Shown: positions 7,703 to 16,616, counted from the first letter of the stretch. The stretch: DNA of 36,264 bases from Hyphomonas sp. 34-62-18 (GCF_002282565.1 NZ_NCJT01000006.1:1-36264); one strand, 5' to 3'. Numbers and translations are program-made. The notes: generated by a model not told the origin, from the letters alone.

Positions 7703-9139
7703 TCAAAGTTGTTCGGCCCTTTTGCGTGCCAGTGTTTCAACAGCGTTTTCATGATCCTGCTTCGAGACAGGATAGAAGCTCATGATGATGAGCGCTGCGG
7801 ATGTGAAGATGAAGGTCGCCACTGTCAGCGCCAGTGCCAGATCATTCACCGTTGTGAGGTCTACGGCGCCGGGTTTAGCGTCATTCGGGAAGCCTACAAG
7901 GGTAAGCAGCAGGCCGGAGACGAGCACGCCCATGCCGGAAACCGTCTTGCCAATGAAGGTTGCCGCCGAAAAGAGCAGGCCCTCGGACTGGCGCCCGGTG
8001 GTGAGCTGGATCTGGTCAGTGGCGTCGGCAATCATCGAGGCGGTGAGGATGGCGGCGGCCACCACGGACATGCCGACGACCGCCTGGAATGTGAACAGCA
8101 GGGGCAGCAGGACGGGATTGTCATTTTCCGGGAAGAGGCCCGCAAGCCGCAGCAGCACCGGAACGACAATGCCTGTCAACGTAACGGTGAACAGGGTCAG
8201 CGTCGTCCATTTCTTGCCGAACGCCTTTGACAGCGGCAGGGCGATGACCAGCACCAGGATGACGCCGATGAGGCCGGCCGAAGTGAGTACGGCGATCTGG
8301 TCACTCGTCAGTTCCCAGAAATAGGTCTGCATGTAGATGGTGAGCGCCGCATTCAGGCCGCCGGCCATCGAGCCGAAGATGCTGCCGATGAAGATGGGCG
8401 CGTTCACGCGGTGGAACAGCGTGGCGAACATCTCCTTCAGGGTTTCCAGGAAGGGTTTGCGTTCCGGCGGGGGCGGGCTGATGAGGCTGGAGATGCGGTT
8501 GTGCGTGCCCAGGCTGGAGGCAAAGATGGCCGTGGCCATCAGGGGCGCGGCAATGAAAGCGTAGGTGTGGTAGCCGGCGCTGTCGAGCAGGCCACCGGTA
8601 GAGGCGGCGTCATCGGAGAAGATGGCCGTGAACACGAAGATGCCCATCACGATGCCCCCGGCAACGCCGAAGAAATACCGGTAGGAGACCAGCTCCGTGC
8701 GCTCATGATAGTTCTGCGTGAACTCTGCCAGAAGCGCCGTAGACGGAATTTCATAAACGCCGATGAAGGTGCGCGTGATCGTGGTGAGGATCAGGAGATA
8801 GGCGAAAAGAAGGGTGTGGGACACCTCGGCGGGAGGAAACCAGAGGAGGAAGTAGAAGACGCCCACAGGCAGGACGGAGGCATACATGAAGGGGTGCCGC
8901 CGGCCCCATTTGCTCCGCAAGCTGTCAGACCATTGGCCGACCACCGGATCCAGGATGGCGTCCACAACCATGGCAATCATGATTGCGGCGCCAACCCAGG
9001 CGGCCGGAAGGCCCATGACCTGATTGTAGTAGAGCATCAGGAGGGCGTTGAAGCCATGGTCCTTGATACCGAACGCAATGGTTCCAACGCCGTAGACGAG
9101 TTTCGTCGACCAGGGCAGTTTTCCAGCCTTGTCAGCCAT
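7703..9139 (-). CDS. GPH-family sugar:cation symporter (MelB-like)
   Basis: A 478-residue inner-membrane transporter with about 12 hydrophobic segments. The glycoside-pentoside-hexuronide family loop between helices 2 and 3 is clear (DPVVGQWSDSLRSKWGRRHP). Helix 2 holds D60 and D64, the positions equivalent to the cation-binding aspartates D55 and D59 of E. coli MelB, so proton or sodium coupling is plausible. It probably imports L-fucose or a small fucoside from the periplasm. It directly follows the receptor gene (23-bp gap), forming an outer-plus-inner-membrane uptake pair. The ATG is preceded by a GGGGGAG sequence. Confidence 0.88.
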   Translation of the reverse strand: MADKAGKLPWSTKLVYGVGTIAFGIKDHGFNALLMLYYNQVMGLPAAWVGAAIMIAMVVDAILDPVVGQWSDSLRSKWGRRHPFMYASVLPVGVFYFLLWFPPAEVSHTLLFAYLLILTTITRTFIGVYEIPSTALLAEFTQNYHERTELVSYRYFFGVAGGIVMGIFVFTAIFSDDAASTGGLLDSAGYHTYAFIAAPLMATAIFASSLGTHNRISSLISPPPPERKPFLETLKEMFATLFHRVNAPIFIGSIFGSMAGGLNAALTIYMQTYFWELTSDQIAVLTSAGLIGVILVLVIALPLSKAFGKKWTTLTLFTVTLTGIVVPVLLRLAGLFPENDNPVLLPLLFTFQAVVGMSVVAAAILTASMIADATDQIQLTTGRQSEGLLFSAATFIGKTVSGMGVLVSGLLLTLVGFPNDAKPGAVDLTTVNDLALALTVATFIFTSAALIIMSFYPVSKQDHENAVETLARKRAEQL

Positions 9140-9162
9140 GGACCGCTCCCCCAGCCGCAGGA

Positions 9163-11730
9163 TCAGAAGCGCACTTGCAGCTGAACGCCGTAGGTGCGCG
9201 GCGGGGTGAGGTAGAGCGTCGTGGCATAGCCGCCGGGGGGGACCGCCGTCAGCGTGCCGGTTGCCCCGTCATAGCCCTGCTCGTCGAACACGTTCTTGAC
9301 GTAGCCGACGACGCGGTAACGGTCTTCCGGGCTCGTCCAGACGCCGACGAAGTCCACCTGATCAAAGGCTTCGGTTTCCGAATACGGACGGTTGAAGACG
9401 CCGTGATAGGTGGCGTCCTGCCAGGAATAGTTACCCGACACGGTGAGGTCGCCGCTGGCGCCGAGCGGGATGTCATAGCTGACATTGAGGCCCAGCTTGT
9501 TGGGGATGGTGCGCGGCAGCATCTGGCCTTTCAGGTCCTGCGGCTGGTTGCCATTGGCGTCAATCGTGCCGACGGGTTGGGCGCCTGGCTGCAGGCCGAG
9601 CGGATCCACGACATCGATGAAGCAGCAGGCGCTGCGGATTTCGGAGTCGTTATAGGCATAGCTCGCCATGATGCGGAGCTGTTCCGTGGGCGTCCACATC
9701 GCCTCGAGTTCAACACCCTGGGCGCGCGAATCCTCAATGTTGAAGAAGCGCGTGAGACGAACGCCATTCTCCACCACATCCAGAGGTGCCTGGAGGCCAT
9801 CATAGGCATAGTAGAAATAGCTGGCGTTCAGCTGAAGCTGGTCTCCGAAGGCTTTCTTCATGCCTACTTCATAGGCATCAAGGGTTTCCTTGTCGGTCAG
9901 CGGGAACTGGCTGATGCCGCCGGCATTGAAGCCGCCGGATTTGTAGCCCCGGCTGTAGCGGGCGTAATAGTTCGTGCTCGCATCCGGTTGCCACTGGATG
10001 CCGGCCACGCCCGAAAGCGCGCTCCAGTCCGCGGCCAGCCGGCGGCGGGCAAGGCCCGTGTCCGGATCAATTTCCACCGTGCTGGCGACGCCCGGGGCAT
10101 CGGTATAGGACACTGTTGCCGCCGTCAGGTCGATCACCGGCGCCAGGGCGCCCGAGCCGCCGAGCGAGATGCCCGGAATGATGCCATAGCCGAGCACGCG
10201 CAGCTGCTCGGAGCCATATTTCTCGTCCTGCGAATAACGCAGGCCGCCGGTCAGCGTGATCGTGTCGGTGACGGCATAGTCTGCCTGGCCGAACACGGCG
10301 TAGGACTTGGTGTTCAGGTCCGAAATCGCGGTGACGAAATCGCCACTGGGGTTTGGCGCGGCGCCAAACGGAGCGAGCATCTGCGGCTGGGCCGCATTTC
10401 CGAAATGCGATTCCTGGTGGGCATCTTCGTAATAGGCATAGGCGCCCAGAATCCACCAGAGATCCGAATCTGTCGTGGACTGAACAGTCAGCTCATGGCT
10501 GGAATAGGCGCGGTCTTCCACATAACCGAAAGTGCGGGAGGGGAAGATGGTCGCCGGGCCGCAGACCGGGCCAACATTCTCAAGCAGCCAGGCGCAGTTC
10601 GGCCCACCGGTGAAAAGTTCGCCCGCGGCAATGTTCGCCGGGTCGAGCGGATAAGTGTAGGAGATGACGTCGGTGCTGTCGTCATCGCGGTTCGAATTGT
10701 AATCAAAGGTGCGGTAGCCGCCGAGATATTTGATATCGACCGTCGGCAGGCTCCACGTCGCGATGGCCGCGAAGCCGTAATTGCCGTCGATGTTTGACTG
10801 CGTCGGCGTATTCACGTTGAACTTGCGGATGTCGTCAACGCCCGGATTGGTGGTGGCCGATCCAGCCTGGGTGAAGCCGGGGATGAGATAGCCAAAGGCG
10901 TTGCCCGGCGTCAGGTAGCCCGGCGGGAAGGGGAAGGTGTCATAGGGCGAGGCGAGGTTGGTGCTGCGATTGCGCAGCGAGGCATCAAGATAATCGGCCT
11001 TGAGCCAGAGATTGAAACCCTCTGCCGGGTCCATGTCGAGCTGGAATTCCGCATACGTTGTTTCGTTGGCGCCGCCTTCGCTTGGGCCGCCGGCAACGTT
11101 CTTGAAATAACCGTCTTCCTGATTGCGGAACGAGCCGCCCAGCTTGGCGCGAACCTTGTCTGTGATCGGGCCGGAAACGGCCGCTTCGACTTCATAGGTC
11201 TGATAGTTGGCGATGCCCGCGCGCGCTTCGGCGGTGAAGGTGTCAGTGGGGCGTTTGGAGATGACGTTGATGGCCCCGCCGATGGAGTTACGGCCATAGA
11301 GCGTACCTTGCGGACCGCGCAGAACTTCGACGCGCTCGACGAAGAAGTCGCTCTTGCCGACGGCGCCAGTGGAGGAATCATAGATCCCGTCGGCATAGGT
11401 CGCCACGCCGGGGTCTGAGCCGTTAGTGTTGGTCTGGCGGCCCACGCCGCGGATGAACACGCGGTCGTCGCCCGAAGAGAAAGCGAGGCTGGGCGTGAAG
11501 CGGGCAAAGTCTGCCAGGCTGTCGAGGGCGAGTTCCTGGCGGGTTTCCTCGGTGAAGGCCGTGACGGAGACGGGCACGTCATTCAGGCTCTGTTCGCGCT
11601 TGACGGCGGTGACGGTCACCTGTTCCAGACGTTTTACCTCGGTGGACTCAGTGTCTTCCTGGGCGATGGCCTGCCCTGCGGCAACAATGGCCAGCGCGCT
11701 TGCGGCTGCCCACAAAGATGGTCGTTTCAT
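9163..11730 (-). CDS. TonB-dependent outer-membrane receptor, probable fucose/fucoside uptake
   Basis: An 855-residue TonB-dependent receptor. It has a signal peptide (ALAIVAAGQAIAQ), a TonB-box-like segment EQVTVTA near residue 35, a plug domain with the standard VEVLRGPQGTLYGRNSIGGA, and a 22-strand barrel ending in GVQLQVRF with a terminal phenylalanine. I choose the ATG at 11730 because GGGAGGAAG sits about 8 bases upstream; an in-frame ATG at 11751 is less likely. Context suggests it brings fucose-containing saccharides across the outer membrane. Receptor sequence alone does not show substrate, and no glycoside hydrolase is encoded nearby. Confidence 0.88.
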   Translation of the reverse strand: MKRPSLWAAASALAIVAAGQAIAQEDTESTEVKRLEQVTVTAVKREQSLNDVPVSVTAFTEETRQELALDSLADFARFTPSLAFSSGDDRVFIRGVGRQTNTNGSDPGVATYADGIYDSSTGAVGKSDFFVERVEVLRGPQGTLYGRNSIGGAINVISKRPTDTFTAEARAGIANYQTYEVEAAVSGPITDKVRAKLGGSFRNQEDGYFKNVAGGPSEGGANETTYAEFQLDMDPAEGFNLWLKADYLDASLRNRSTNLASPYDTFPFPPGYLTPGNAFGYLIPGFTQAGSATTNPGVDDIRKFNVNTPTQSNIDGNYGFAAIATWSLPTVDIKYLGGYRTFDYNSNRDDDSTDVISYTYPLDPANIAAGELFTGGPNCAWLLENVGPVCGPATIFPSRTFGYVEDRAYSSHELTVQSTTDSDLWWILGAYAYYEDAHQESHFGNAAQPQMLAPFGAAPNPSGDFVTAISDLNTKSYAVFGQADYAVTDTITLTGGLRYSQDEKYGSEQLRVLGYGIIPGISLGGSGALAPVIDLTAATVSYTDAPGVASTVEIDPDTGLARRRLAADWSALSGVAGIQWQPDASTNYYARYSRGYKSGGFNAGGISQFPLTDKETLDAYEVGMKKAFGDQLQLNASYFYYAYDGLQAPLDVVENGVRLTRFFNIEDSRAQGVELEAMWTPTEQLRIMASYAYNDSEIRSACCFIDVVDPLGLQPGAQPVGTIDANGNQPQDLKGQMLPRTIPNKLGLNVSYDIPLGASGDLTVSGNYSWQDATYHGVFNRPYSETEAFDQVDFVGVWTSPEDRYRVVGYVKNVFDEQGYDGATGTLTAVPPGGYATTLYLTPPRTYGVQLQVRF

Positions 11731-11938
11731 TGTCGTCTTCCTCCCAATCATCCTGTTTTGAGTGAGCCGAGGCCTGGATGATTTTCGTCAGAATATGGTC
11801 GATTAATCTATTTGCATAGTGCTATCTTGAGCTTCCCTAGCGTCCGGTGGCGTGGCGGCTTCGGGCAGGGCCTGCTTGCGCCGCCAGTCTCCCAGCTGTT
11901 ACCCCTCGGGAAATCCGGATTTTTGGGGAGCGCCGCGC
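11731..11938. promoter_or_regulatory. Divergent intergenic region between receptor and DUF2891 operon
   Basis: A 208-bp gap between divergent genes. It contains the 8-bp palindrome GATTAATC (11801-11808) and, directly adjoining, CTAT-N4-ATAG (11808-11819). These AT-rich palindromes are in a plausible place for an operator controlling the receptor gene. I cannot assign a regulator or a confident promoter. GGGGAG at about 11925-11930 is the ribosome binding site for the next gene. Confidence 0.3.
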
Positions 11939-13096
11939 ATGAGACATTGGATACTGGCCGTGGGCCTGAGCCTTCTGACGCTGGCGGCCTGCGCCCCGCA
12001 GGCGCCCCAACAGGCCGCGCCGCAACTAGAAGAGACGCAAGGCGCCGATCCGCTCGCCAGCCTGCCGCCGCCGAGGGAAGGCGTGGTGACCGACCGGTTC
12101 GCCCGGCTGGCGCTCTCCTGCGTTCACAAGGAGTATCCCAACAAGATCAGCCATGTGCTGAACTCGGCCGCCGATGCCGCTCCGCCGCGAGCGCTCTACC
12201 CGGCCTTCTATGGCTGTTTTGACTGGCACTCCTCAGTGCATGGCCACTGGCTGCTGGCGCGCCTCCTGAACACCGGCCCGCAGACGCCGTATGCGGACGC
12301 GATCAAGGCGGCGCTGGCGCAGAGCTTTACGGCGGAGAACATTGCCGGGGAGGTCGCCTATTTCCAAGAGCCGGACCGGGCCTCGTTTGAGCGCCCCTAT
12401 GGCACCGCCTGGTTCCTGCAGCTGATGACGGAGCTGCGCCAGGCAGACTATCCCGAAGCGGCGGCCTGGGCCGAGACGCTCGCTCCGCTGGAAACGCTGA
12501 TTGCGGACTACACCAGCGCCTGGCTGCCCAAACTCGTCTACCCTATCCGTGCGGGCACACATAATCAGACCGCTTTTGCCTTTGGCCTGATGATTGACTG
12601 GGCCGACGCCACCGGCAACACGGCCTTCCGTGAACAGATCGCTGCCAAGTCATTGGAATTCTACAGCGGCGACGTTTCCTGCCCGCTGGCCTATGAGCCT
12701 TCGGGGGAGGACTTCCTCTCGCCCTGCCTGATGGAGGCAGACCTGATGCGCCGCGTCATGAGCCGGGAAGACTTTGCCGCCTGGCTCACCGCCTTCCTGC
12801 CGCTGATCCCGCAGGATGGCCGCGGGGACTGGCTGGCGCCGGGCGTGGTGCTCGACCCGTCCGATGGCAAGCTGGTGCATCTTGATGGGCTGAACCTTTC
12901 CCGCGCCTGGGCGATGGAGGGCATCGCGTCGGCCCTGCCGGAAGCTGACCCGCGCCGAGCCGCGCTGCTCGCCTCGGCAGCGGTTCACAAGGAAAGCGGT
13001 GTCGCCGCCGTCAGCGAGGAGCACTATGCCGGCAGCCACTGGCTGGCGAGCTTTGCCACCTATCTGGAAACCCGCAGAGGCATTCCGGCCGAATGA
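11939..13096 (+). CDS. DUF2891 family lipoprotein
   Basis: A 385-residue exported protein with a lipobox (LTLAAC, cysteine 18), so a periplasmic lipoprotein is predicted. The mature part belongs to DUF2891: conserved blocks are YGCFDWHSSVHGHW, AGTHNQTAFAFGLMIDWA, YEPSGEDFLSPCLMEADLM, HLDGLNLSRAWAM and EEHYAGSHWLASF. The repeated His/Trp/Asp/Glu-rich blocks look like an enzyme active site, but no reaction is established that I can name. GGGGAG lies 8 bases upstream of the chosen start; the frame is open further left without similarity. Its stop overlaps the next start (ATGA), tying it to the 5-oxoproline genes downstream. Confidence 0.85.
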   Translation: MRHWILAVGLSLLTLAACAPQAPQQAAPQLEETQGADPLASLPPPREGVVTDRFARLALSCVHKEYPNKISHVLNSAADAAPPRALYPAFYGCFDWHSSVHGHWLLARLLNTGPQTPYADAIKAALAQSFTAENIAGEVAYFQEPDRASFERPYGTAWFLQLMTELRQADYPEAAAWAETLAPLETLIADYTSAWLPKLVYPIRAGTHNQTAFAFGLMIDWADATGNTAFREQIAAKSLEFYSGDVSCPLAYEPSGEDFLSPCLMEADLMRRVMSREDFAAWLTAFLPLIPQDGRGDWLAPGVVLDPSDGKLVHLDGLNLSRAWAMEGIASALPEADPRRAALLASAAVHKESGVAAVSEEHYAGSHWLASFATYLETRRGIPAE

Positions 13097-14307
13097 AAGG
13101 GCGGCTCTCCTTCGGTCCCGGCGCGCTGGTTGCGGCGGCCTTTATTGGTCCGGGTACGGTAACGGCCTGCACGCTGGCCGGGGCAAATTTCGGCTTTGCG
13201 CTTGTCTGGGCGCTGGTCTTTGCCACGCTGGCGACCATCATCCTGCAGGAAATGACCGTGCGCCTTGGCATTCTCGGCGGGGCAGGGCTCGGCGAAGCCC
13301 TGGTGGCGCCGGGCACGCCCGCAGCGCTGAAATGGGGCGCGATTGTGCTTGTGCTGGCAGCGCTCGCGCTCGGCAATGCGGCCTATGAAGCGGGCAACAT
13401 CACAGGCGGCGCGCTCGGCCTGCGCGCGATCCTCGGGGAAGGCGAGAGCGTGCAGCGGATCGCCGCGCTCGCCACGGGCCTCATCGCCGCGCTCGTCCTG
13501 CTGCTTGGGCGCTACAAGACGCTGGAGCGGTTTCTGATCGGGCTCGTCATCCTCATGAGCCTTGCTTTTGCCGCGAGCCTTGTGCTGGTCCGGCCCGATC
13601 TCGGCGCGATGCTGGGTGGCCTGCGCCCGCAGCTGCCAGACGGCAGCCTGCTGACGGCCATGGCGCTGATCGGCACGACGATTGTGCCTTACAATCTCTT
13701 TCTCCATGCCGCCGCCGTTCGCGAGCGCTGGAAGGAGAATACCGAAGGCGGCCTTGCCGCCGCGATTGCCGATACGCGTGTTTCCGTTGGTCTTGGCGGT
13801 CTCATCTCCATCCTTGTGCTGAGCACGGCGGCGGCGAGCCTCTTTGGCGCCGGGCTGGTCATCAGCAGCGGCGCGGACATGGCGTCGGCGCTGGAACCCG
13901 CTTATGGCCCGGCCGCGCGCATCCTGGTGGGCGCAGGGCTTTGCGCAGCGGGGCTGTCCTCCGCCATCACCGCGCCGCTCGCCACCGCTTATGCCGTTTG
14001 CGAAGTGATGGGGCGGCCGAAATCCGGCTGGCTGTTCAAGGGAATCGCTCTGACGGTTGTGGCGATAGGGCTCGGCGTGGCGCTGCTCGGCATCCGCCCG
14101 ATTGAGCTTATCCTGGTGGCGCAGGTGGCCAATGGCCTGCTGCTGCCGGTTGTGGCGATATTCCTGCTCATCACGATGAACCGGAAATCGGTGTTGGGCG
14201 ATCATGTCAATGGCCCGGTGCGCAATGCGCTTGGCGGTCTTGTCGTGCTGGTGGCGGCGTTCCTCGGGCTGCGGCTCATCCTGCGCGCGGTGGGCATCTG
14301 GCCATGA
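13093..14307 (+). CDS. Nramp-fold transporter lacking the metal-binding motifs, candidate 5-oxoproline permease
   Basis: A 404-residue inner-membrane protein with about 11 hydrophobic segments and Nramp-family similarity across its length. In true Mn/Fe transporters helix 1 carries DPGN and helix 6 carries MPH; here the matching positions read GPGT (residues 19-22) and VPY (198-200, in TTIVPYNLFLH). Loss of the aspartate, methionine and histidine ligands argues against transition-metal transport. In Bacillus subtilis an Nramp-like gene, ycsG, sits beside the pxp/kip genes, so this association is not unique. Start and stop overlap both neighbours by four bases. A 5-oxoproline or related carboxylate substrate is inference from context. 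Confidence 0.82.
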   Translation: MKGRLSFGPGALVAAAFIGPGTVTACTLAGANFGFALVWALVFATLATIILQEMTVRLGILGGAGLGEALVAPGTPAALKWGAIVLVLAALALGNAAYEAGNITGGALGLRAILGEGESVQRIAALATGLIAALVLLLGRYKTLERFLIGLVILMSLAFAASLVLVRPDLGAMLGGLRPQLPDGSLLTAMALIGTTIVPYNLFLHAAAVRERWKENTEGGLAAAIADTRVSVGLGGLISILVLSTAAASLFGAGLVISSGADMASALEPAYGPAARILVGAGLCAAGLSSAITAPLATAYAVCEVMGRPKSGWLFKGIALTVVAIGLGVALLGIRPIELILVAQVANGLLLPVVAIFLLITMNRKSVLGDHVNGPVRNALGGLVVLVAAFLGLRLILRAVGIWP

Positions 14308-15056
14308 CGCGCAGCCTCTGTCTCAACGCGGACATTGGAGAGCTTCCGGGCGAAGCGGGCCGGGCGCTTGACCGCGCGATCCTGAGCCAGGTGTCCCGCT
14401 GCAGCATCGCCTGCGGCGGACACGCGGGGGATGCAGAGTCGATGGCGCAGACGCTGCAGATGGCGCAGGAATATGGCGTGCTTGGTGGCGCGCATCCTTC
14501 CTATCCGGACCGGGAAGGTTTTGGCCGTTCCCGGAACAATGTGTCAGCGGAGGCACTGGCGGCCTCCCTGAAAGATCAGGTCTTGGCGCTGCAACATATA
14601 GCGGCGGCCACCGGCGGGGCGGTCCACCATATCAAGCCCCATGGCGCGCTCTATAATGATGCCGCCAGGGATGCAGAGCTTGCGCAGATGGTTGCCGGGC
14701 TTTGCGCCGAGACCGGTATCCCTGTTCTGCTTGGCCCACCCGCCTCGGAGATGGAACGGGCGGCCAGGGAGAGCGGCCTCACCTATATTGCCGAGGGCTT
14801 CGCCGATCGCGCCTATGAGGCCGATCTTAGCCTCACCCCGCGCAATCTTCCGGGAGCGGTGTTTCATGACGCCGAACGCCAGATCGCGCAGGCGCTGTCC
14901 ATCGCCCTGCGCCATGAAGTGACCACCCGCACGGGGGAGACCATTCCGCTTCATGTGCACACCCTCTGCCTGCATGGGGATACGCCCGGCGCAGCGGAGA
15001 ATGCCGCCCGCCTGCGCGCCGCGCTGGAAGCGGGCGGCGTGACGATACGCCCATGA
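14304..15056 (+). CDS. pxpA: 5-oxoprolinase subunit A (LamB/YcsF family)
   Basis: A 250-residue protein of the LamB/YcsF family, one subunit of prokaryotic ATP-dependent 5-oxoprolinase, which opens 5-oxo-L-proline to L-glutamate. Family blocks are all present in order: LNADIGE (7-13), SIACGGHAGD, GAHPSYPDREGFGR, HIKPHGALYN, FADRAYEADLSLTPR and LCLHGDTPGA. Length is normal. The start overlaps the upstream transporter stop by four bases and its stop overlaps pxpB in the same way, so subunits A, B and C should be made together. Confidence 0.94.
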   Translation: MTRSLCLNADIGELPGEAGRALDRAILSQVSRCSIACGGHAGDAESMAQTLQMAQEYGVLGGAHPSYPDREGFGRSRNNVSAEALAASLKDQVLALQHIAAATGGAVHHIKPHGALYNDAARDAELAQMVAGLCAETGIPVLLGPPASEMERAARESGLTYIAEGFADRAYEADLSLTPRNLPGAVFHDAERQIAQALSIALRHEVTTRTGETIPLHVHTLCLHGDTPGAAENAARLRAALEAGGVTIRP

Positions 15057-15682
15057 GCGCGCCGGAGATTTTCTTCGTGGGGGATGATGGCCTCGCCGTC
15101 AGGGTGGCAGAGCGCGCGGCGCGTCATGGCCTCGCCGGGGCGCTGCGGGCTTCGGGGAAATGGATCGATGTCGTGCCGGGGAAGGGGGAAGTGACCGTCC
15201 AGTTCGACCCGCTCGCGATCGCCCCCGCAGCGGCAGAAGCCCTGCTTCGGAAACAGGCAGAGAATATTCCGGAAGCGGAAGAAAGCGCGGCCGGCGCTCT
15301 GACGCTGCACATGCAGACAGATGACGCAGCTGCGCCAGACCTTGCCCGCCTCGCTGCCGAGAATGGCCTGACGCGAGAAGCCTTCCTTGCGCGCATTGAA
15401 GCCTCGCCGCTGACCGTGGACATGATGGGGTTCACGGCCGGGTTTGCTTATGTTGCGGGGGTGGACCCGGCCCTGGTGGCGCCGCGCCTGGATACGCCCC
15501 GGCAGAAGGTTCCGGCTGGCTCTGTCGGCATGATTTCCGGCCAGCTGGGTTTCTATGCCCTGGCGGGGCCGGCAGGCTGGCCGATCATTGGCCGCATTGC
15601 CGAGCCGCTTTTCGACCCGCGCAGGGAGGCGCCTTTCACGCTTGAGGCGGGCCTGCGCCTTCACCTCTCGATTGGGCGGTAG
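15053..15682 (+). CDS. pxpB: 5-oxoprolinase subunit B (KipI family)
   Basis: A 209-residue carboxyltransferase-C/D-domain protein of the KipI/PxpB family. The characteristic pattern near the end, VPAGSVGMISGQLGFYALAG followed by PAGWPIIGRI, is clear, as is MMGFTAGFAYVAGVDP. PxpB and PxpC form the part of 5-oxoprolinase that works with PxpA. KipI homologues in Bacillus were first described as kinase inhibitors, but gene order here supports the metabolic role. It is coupled to pxpA by an ATGA overlap and followed four bases later by pxpC. Confidence 0.93.
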   Translation: MSAPEIFFVGDDGLAVRVAERAARHGLAGALRASGKWIDVVPGKGEVTVQFDPLAIAPAAAEALLRKQAENIPEAEESAAGALTLHMQTDDAAAPDLARLAAENGLTREAFLARIEASPLTVDMMGFTAGFAYVAGVDPALVAPRLDTPRQKVPAGSVGMISGQLGFYALAGPAGWPIIGRIAEPLFDPRREAPFTLEAGLRLHLSIGR

Positions 15683-15686
15683 GCGG

Positions 15687-16616
15687 ATGGTGCTCACCGT
15701 TCTCAAGCCGAGCCCTCTCGCCACCCTTCAGGGCAGCGCCCGCGCAGGCCTGCGCCATCAGGGCATCCCCGCCAGCGGCCCGGCAGACCCGCTCTCCATG
15801 GCGCTTGCCAACCGGCTTTGCCTGAACGCGCCCGCCGCAACGGCCATCGAAATCACCTTCGGGGGCGCGTCCTTCGAGTTTCGTCAGGATACGGCCTTTG
15901 CCTTTGCGGGCGCGGTAACCTTCGCCACGCTTTCGGGCGTGCCGGTGCTGGCGCACGAAACGCTGGAGGCGAGACGGGGAGACGTGCTCACCTTTCCTCA
16001 TCCTGCCGCCGGCGCGCGCACCTATCTCGCCATTCCGGGCGGCTTTCGCGCAGACACGCTGTTTGGCAGCACGTCCACCTTTCTGCCTGCAGAGTTTGGC
16101 GGCTATTCCGGCCGCGCGCTGCGGGCGGGCGACGAATTGGAAAGAGCAGGCGCGGCGAGTAAACCCCCGCCTCTCGCCACGCCTGCTCCCCTGCGGCCGC
16201 ACATTGCGCGCGCCCACAGTCTGAGGGCGGTTCCCGGCCCGGACTTTGCAGCCCTGGCGCCCGCCGTCTGGAACGAAACCTTCCAGACAACCCGCCGAAT
16301 GGACCGCACCGGGATCGAGCTTGCCGGCAACTGGCCGAAGCCAGAGAACGGCGCCCTGCGCCCCAGCGCCGCGCTGTTTACCGGCGCCGTGCAGCTCACG
16401 CCGTCGGGAAACGCCTTTGTTCTGCTGCCGGACGCGCAGACAACCGGCGGCTATCCGCATGTCCTTCAGGTGATCCGGGCGGACCGGCACCTGCTGGGCC
16501 AGATTGCGCCGGGGGACCGCCTCAGCTTTCTGAACCGATCCGTAGACGGCGCATATCAGGACCTCCGGGCGAAAACCGGATATCTGGACAGCTGGTTGCC
16601 GGGGTTCCGCTTTTAG
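15687..16616 (+). CDS. pxpC: 5-oxoprolinase subunit C (biotin-dependent carboxyltransferase-like, KipA family)
   Basis: A 309-residue AHS2/KipA-type protein, normal length. Signatures include HQGIPASGPADPLSMALANRL near residue 24, RTYLAIPGGF, RMDRTGIELAG and the C-terminal DAQTTGGYPHVLQVI. I start at 15687, four bases after the pxpB stop. The frame is open upstream, but that extension lies over pxpB and lacks similarity. It is the last gene of the operon. Its stop overlaps the stop of a small convergent gene, so no independent terminator fits between them. Confidence 0.93.
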   Translation: MVLTVLKPSPLATLQGSARAGLRHQGIPASGPADPLSMALANRLCLNAPAATAIEITFGGASFEFRQDTAFAFAGAVTFATLSGVPVLAHETLEARRGDVLTFPHPAAGARTYLAIPGGFRADTLFGSTSTFLPAEFGGYSGRALRAGDELERAGAASKPPPLATPAPLRPHIARAHSLRAVPGPDFAALAPAVWNETFQTTRRMDRTGIELAGNWPKPENGALRPSAALFTGAVQLTPSGNAFVLLPDAQTTGGYPHVLQVIRADRHLLGQIAPGDRLSFLNRSVDGAYQDLRAKTGYLDSWLPGFRF

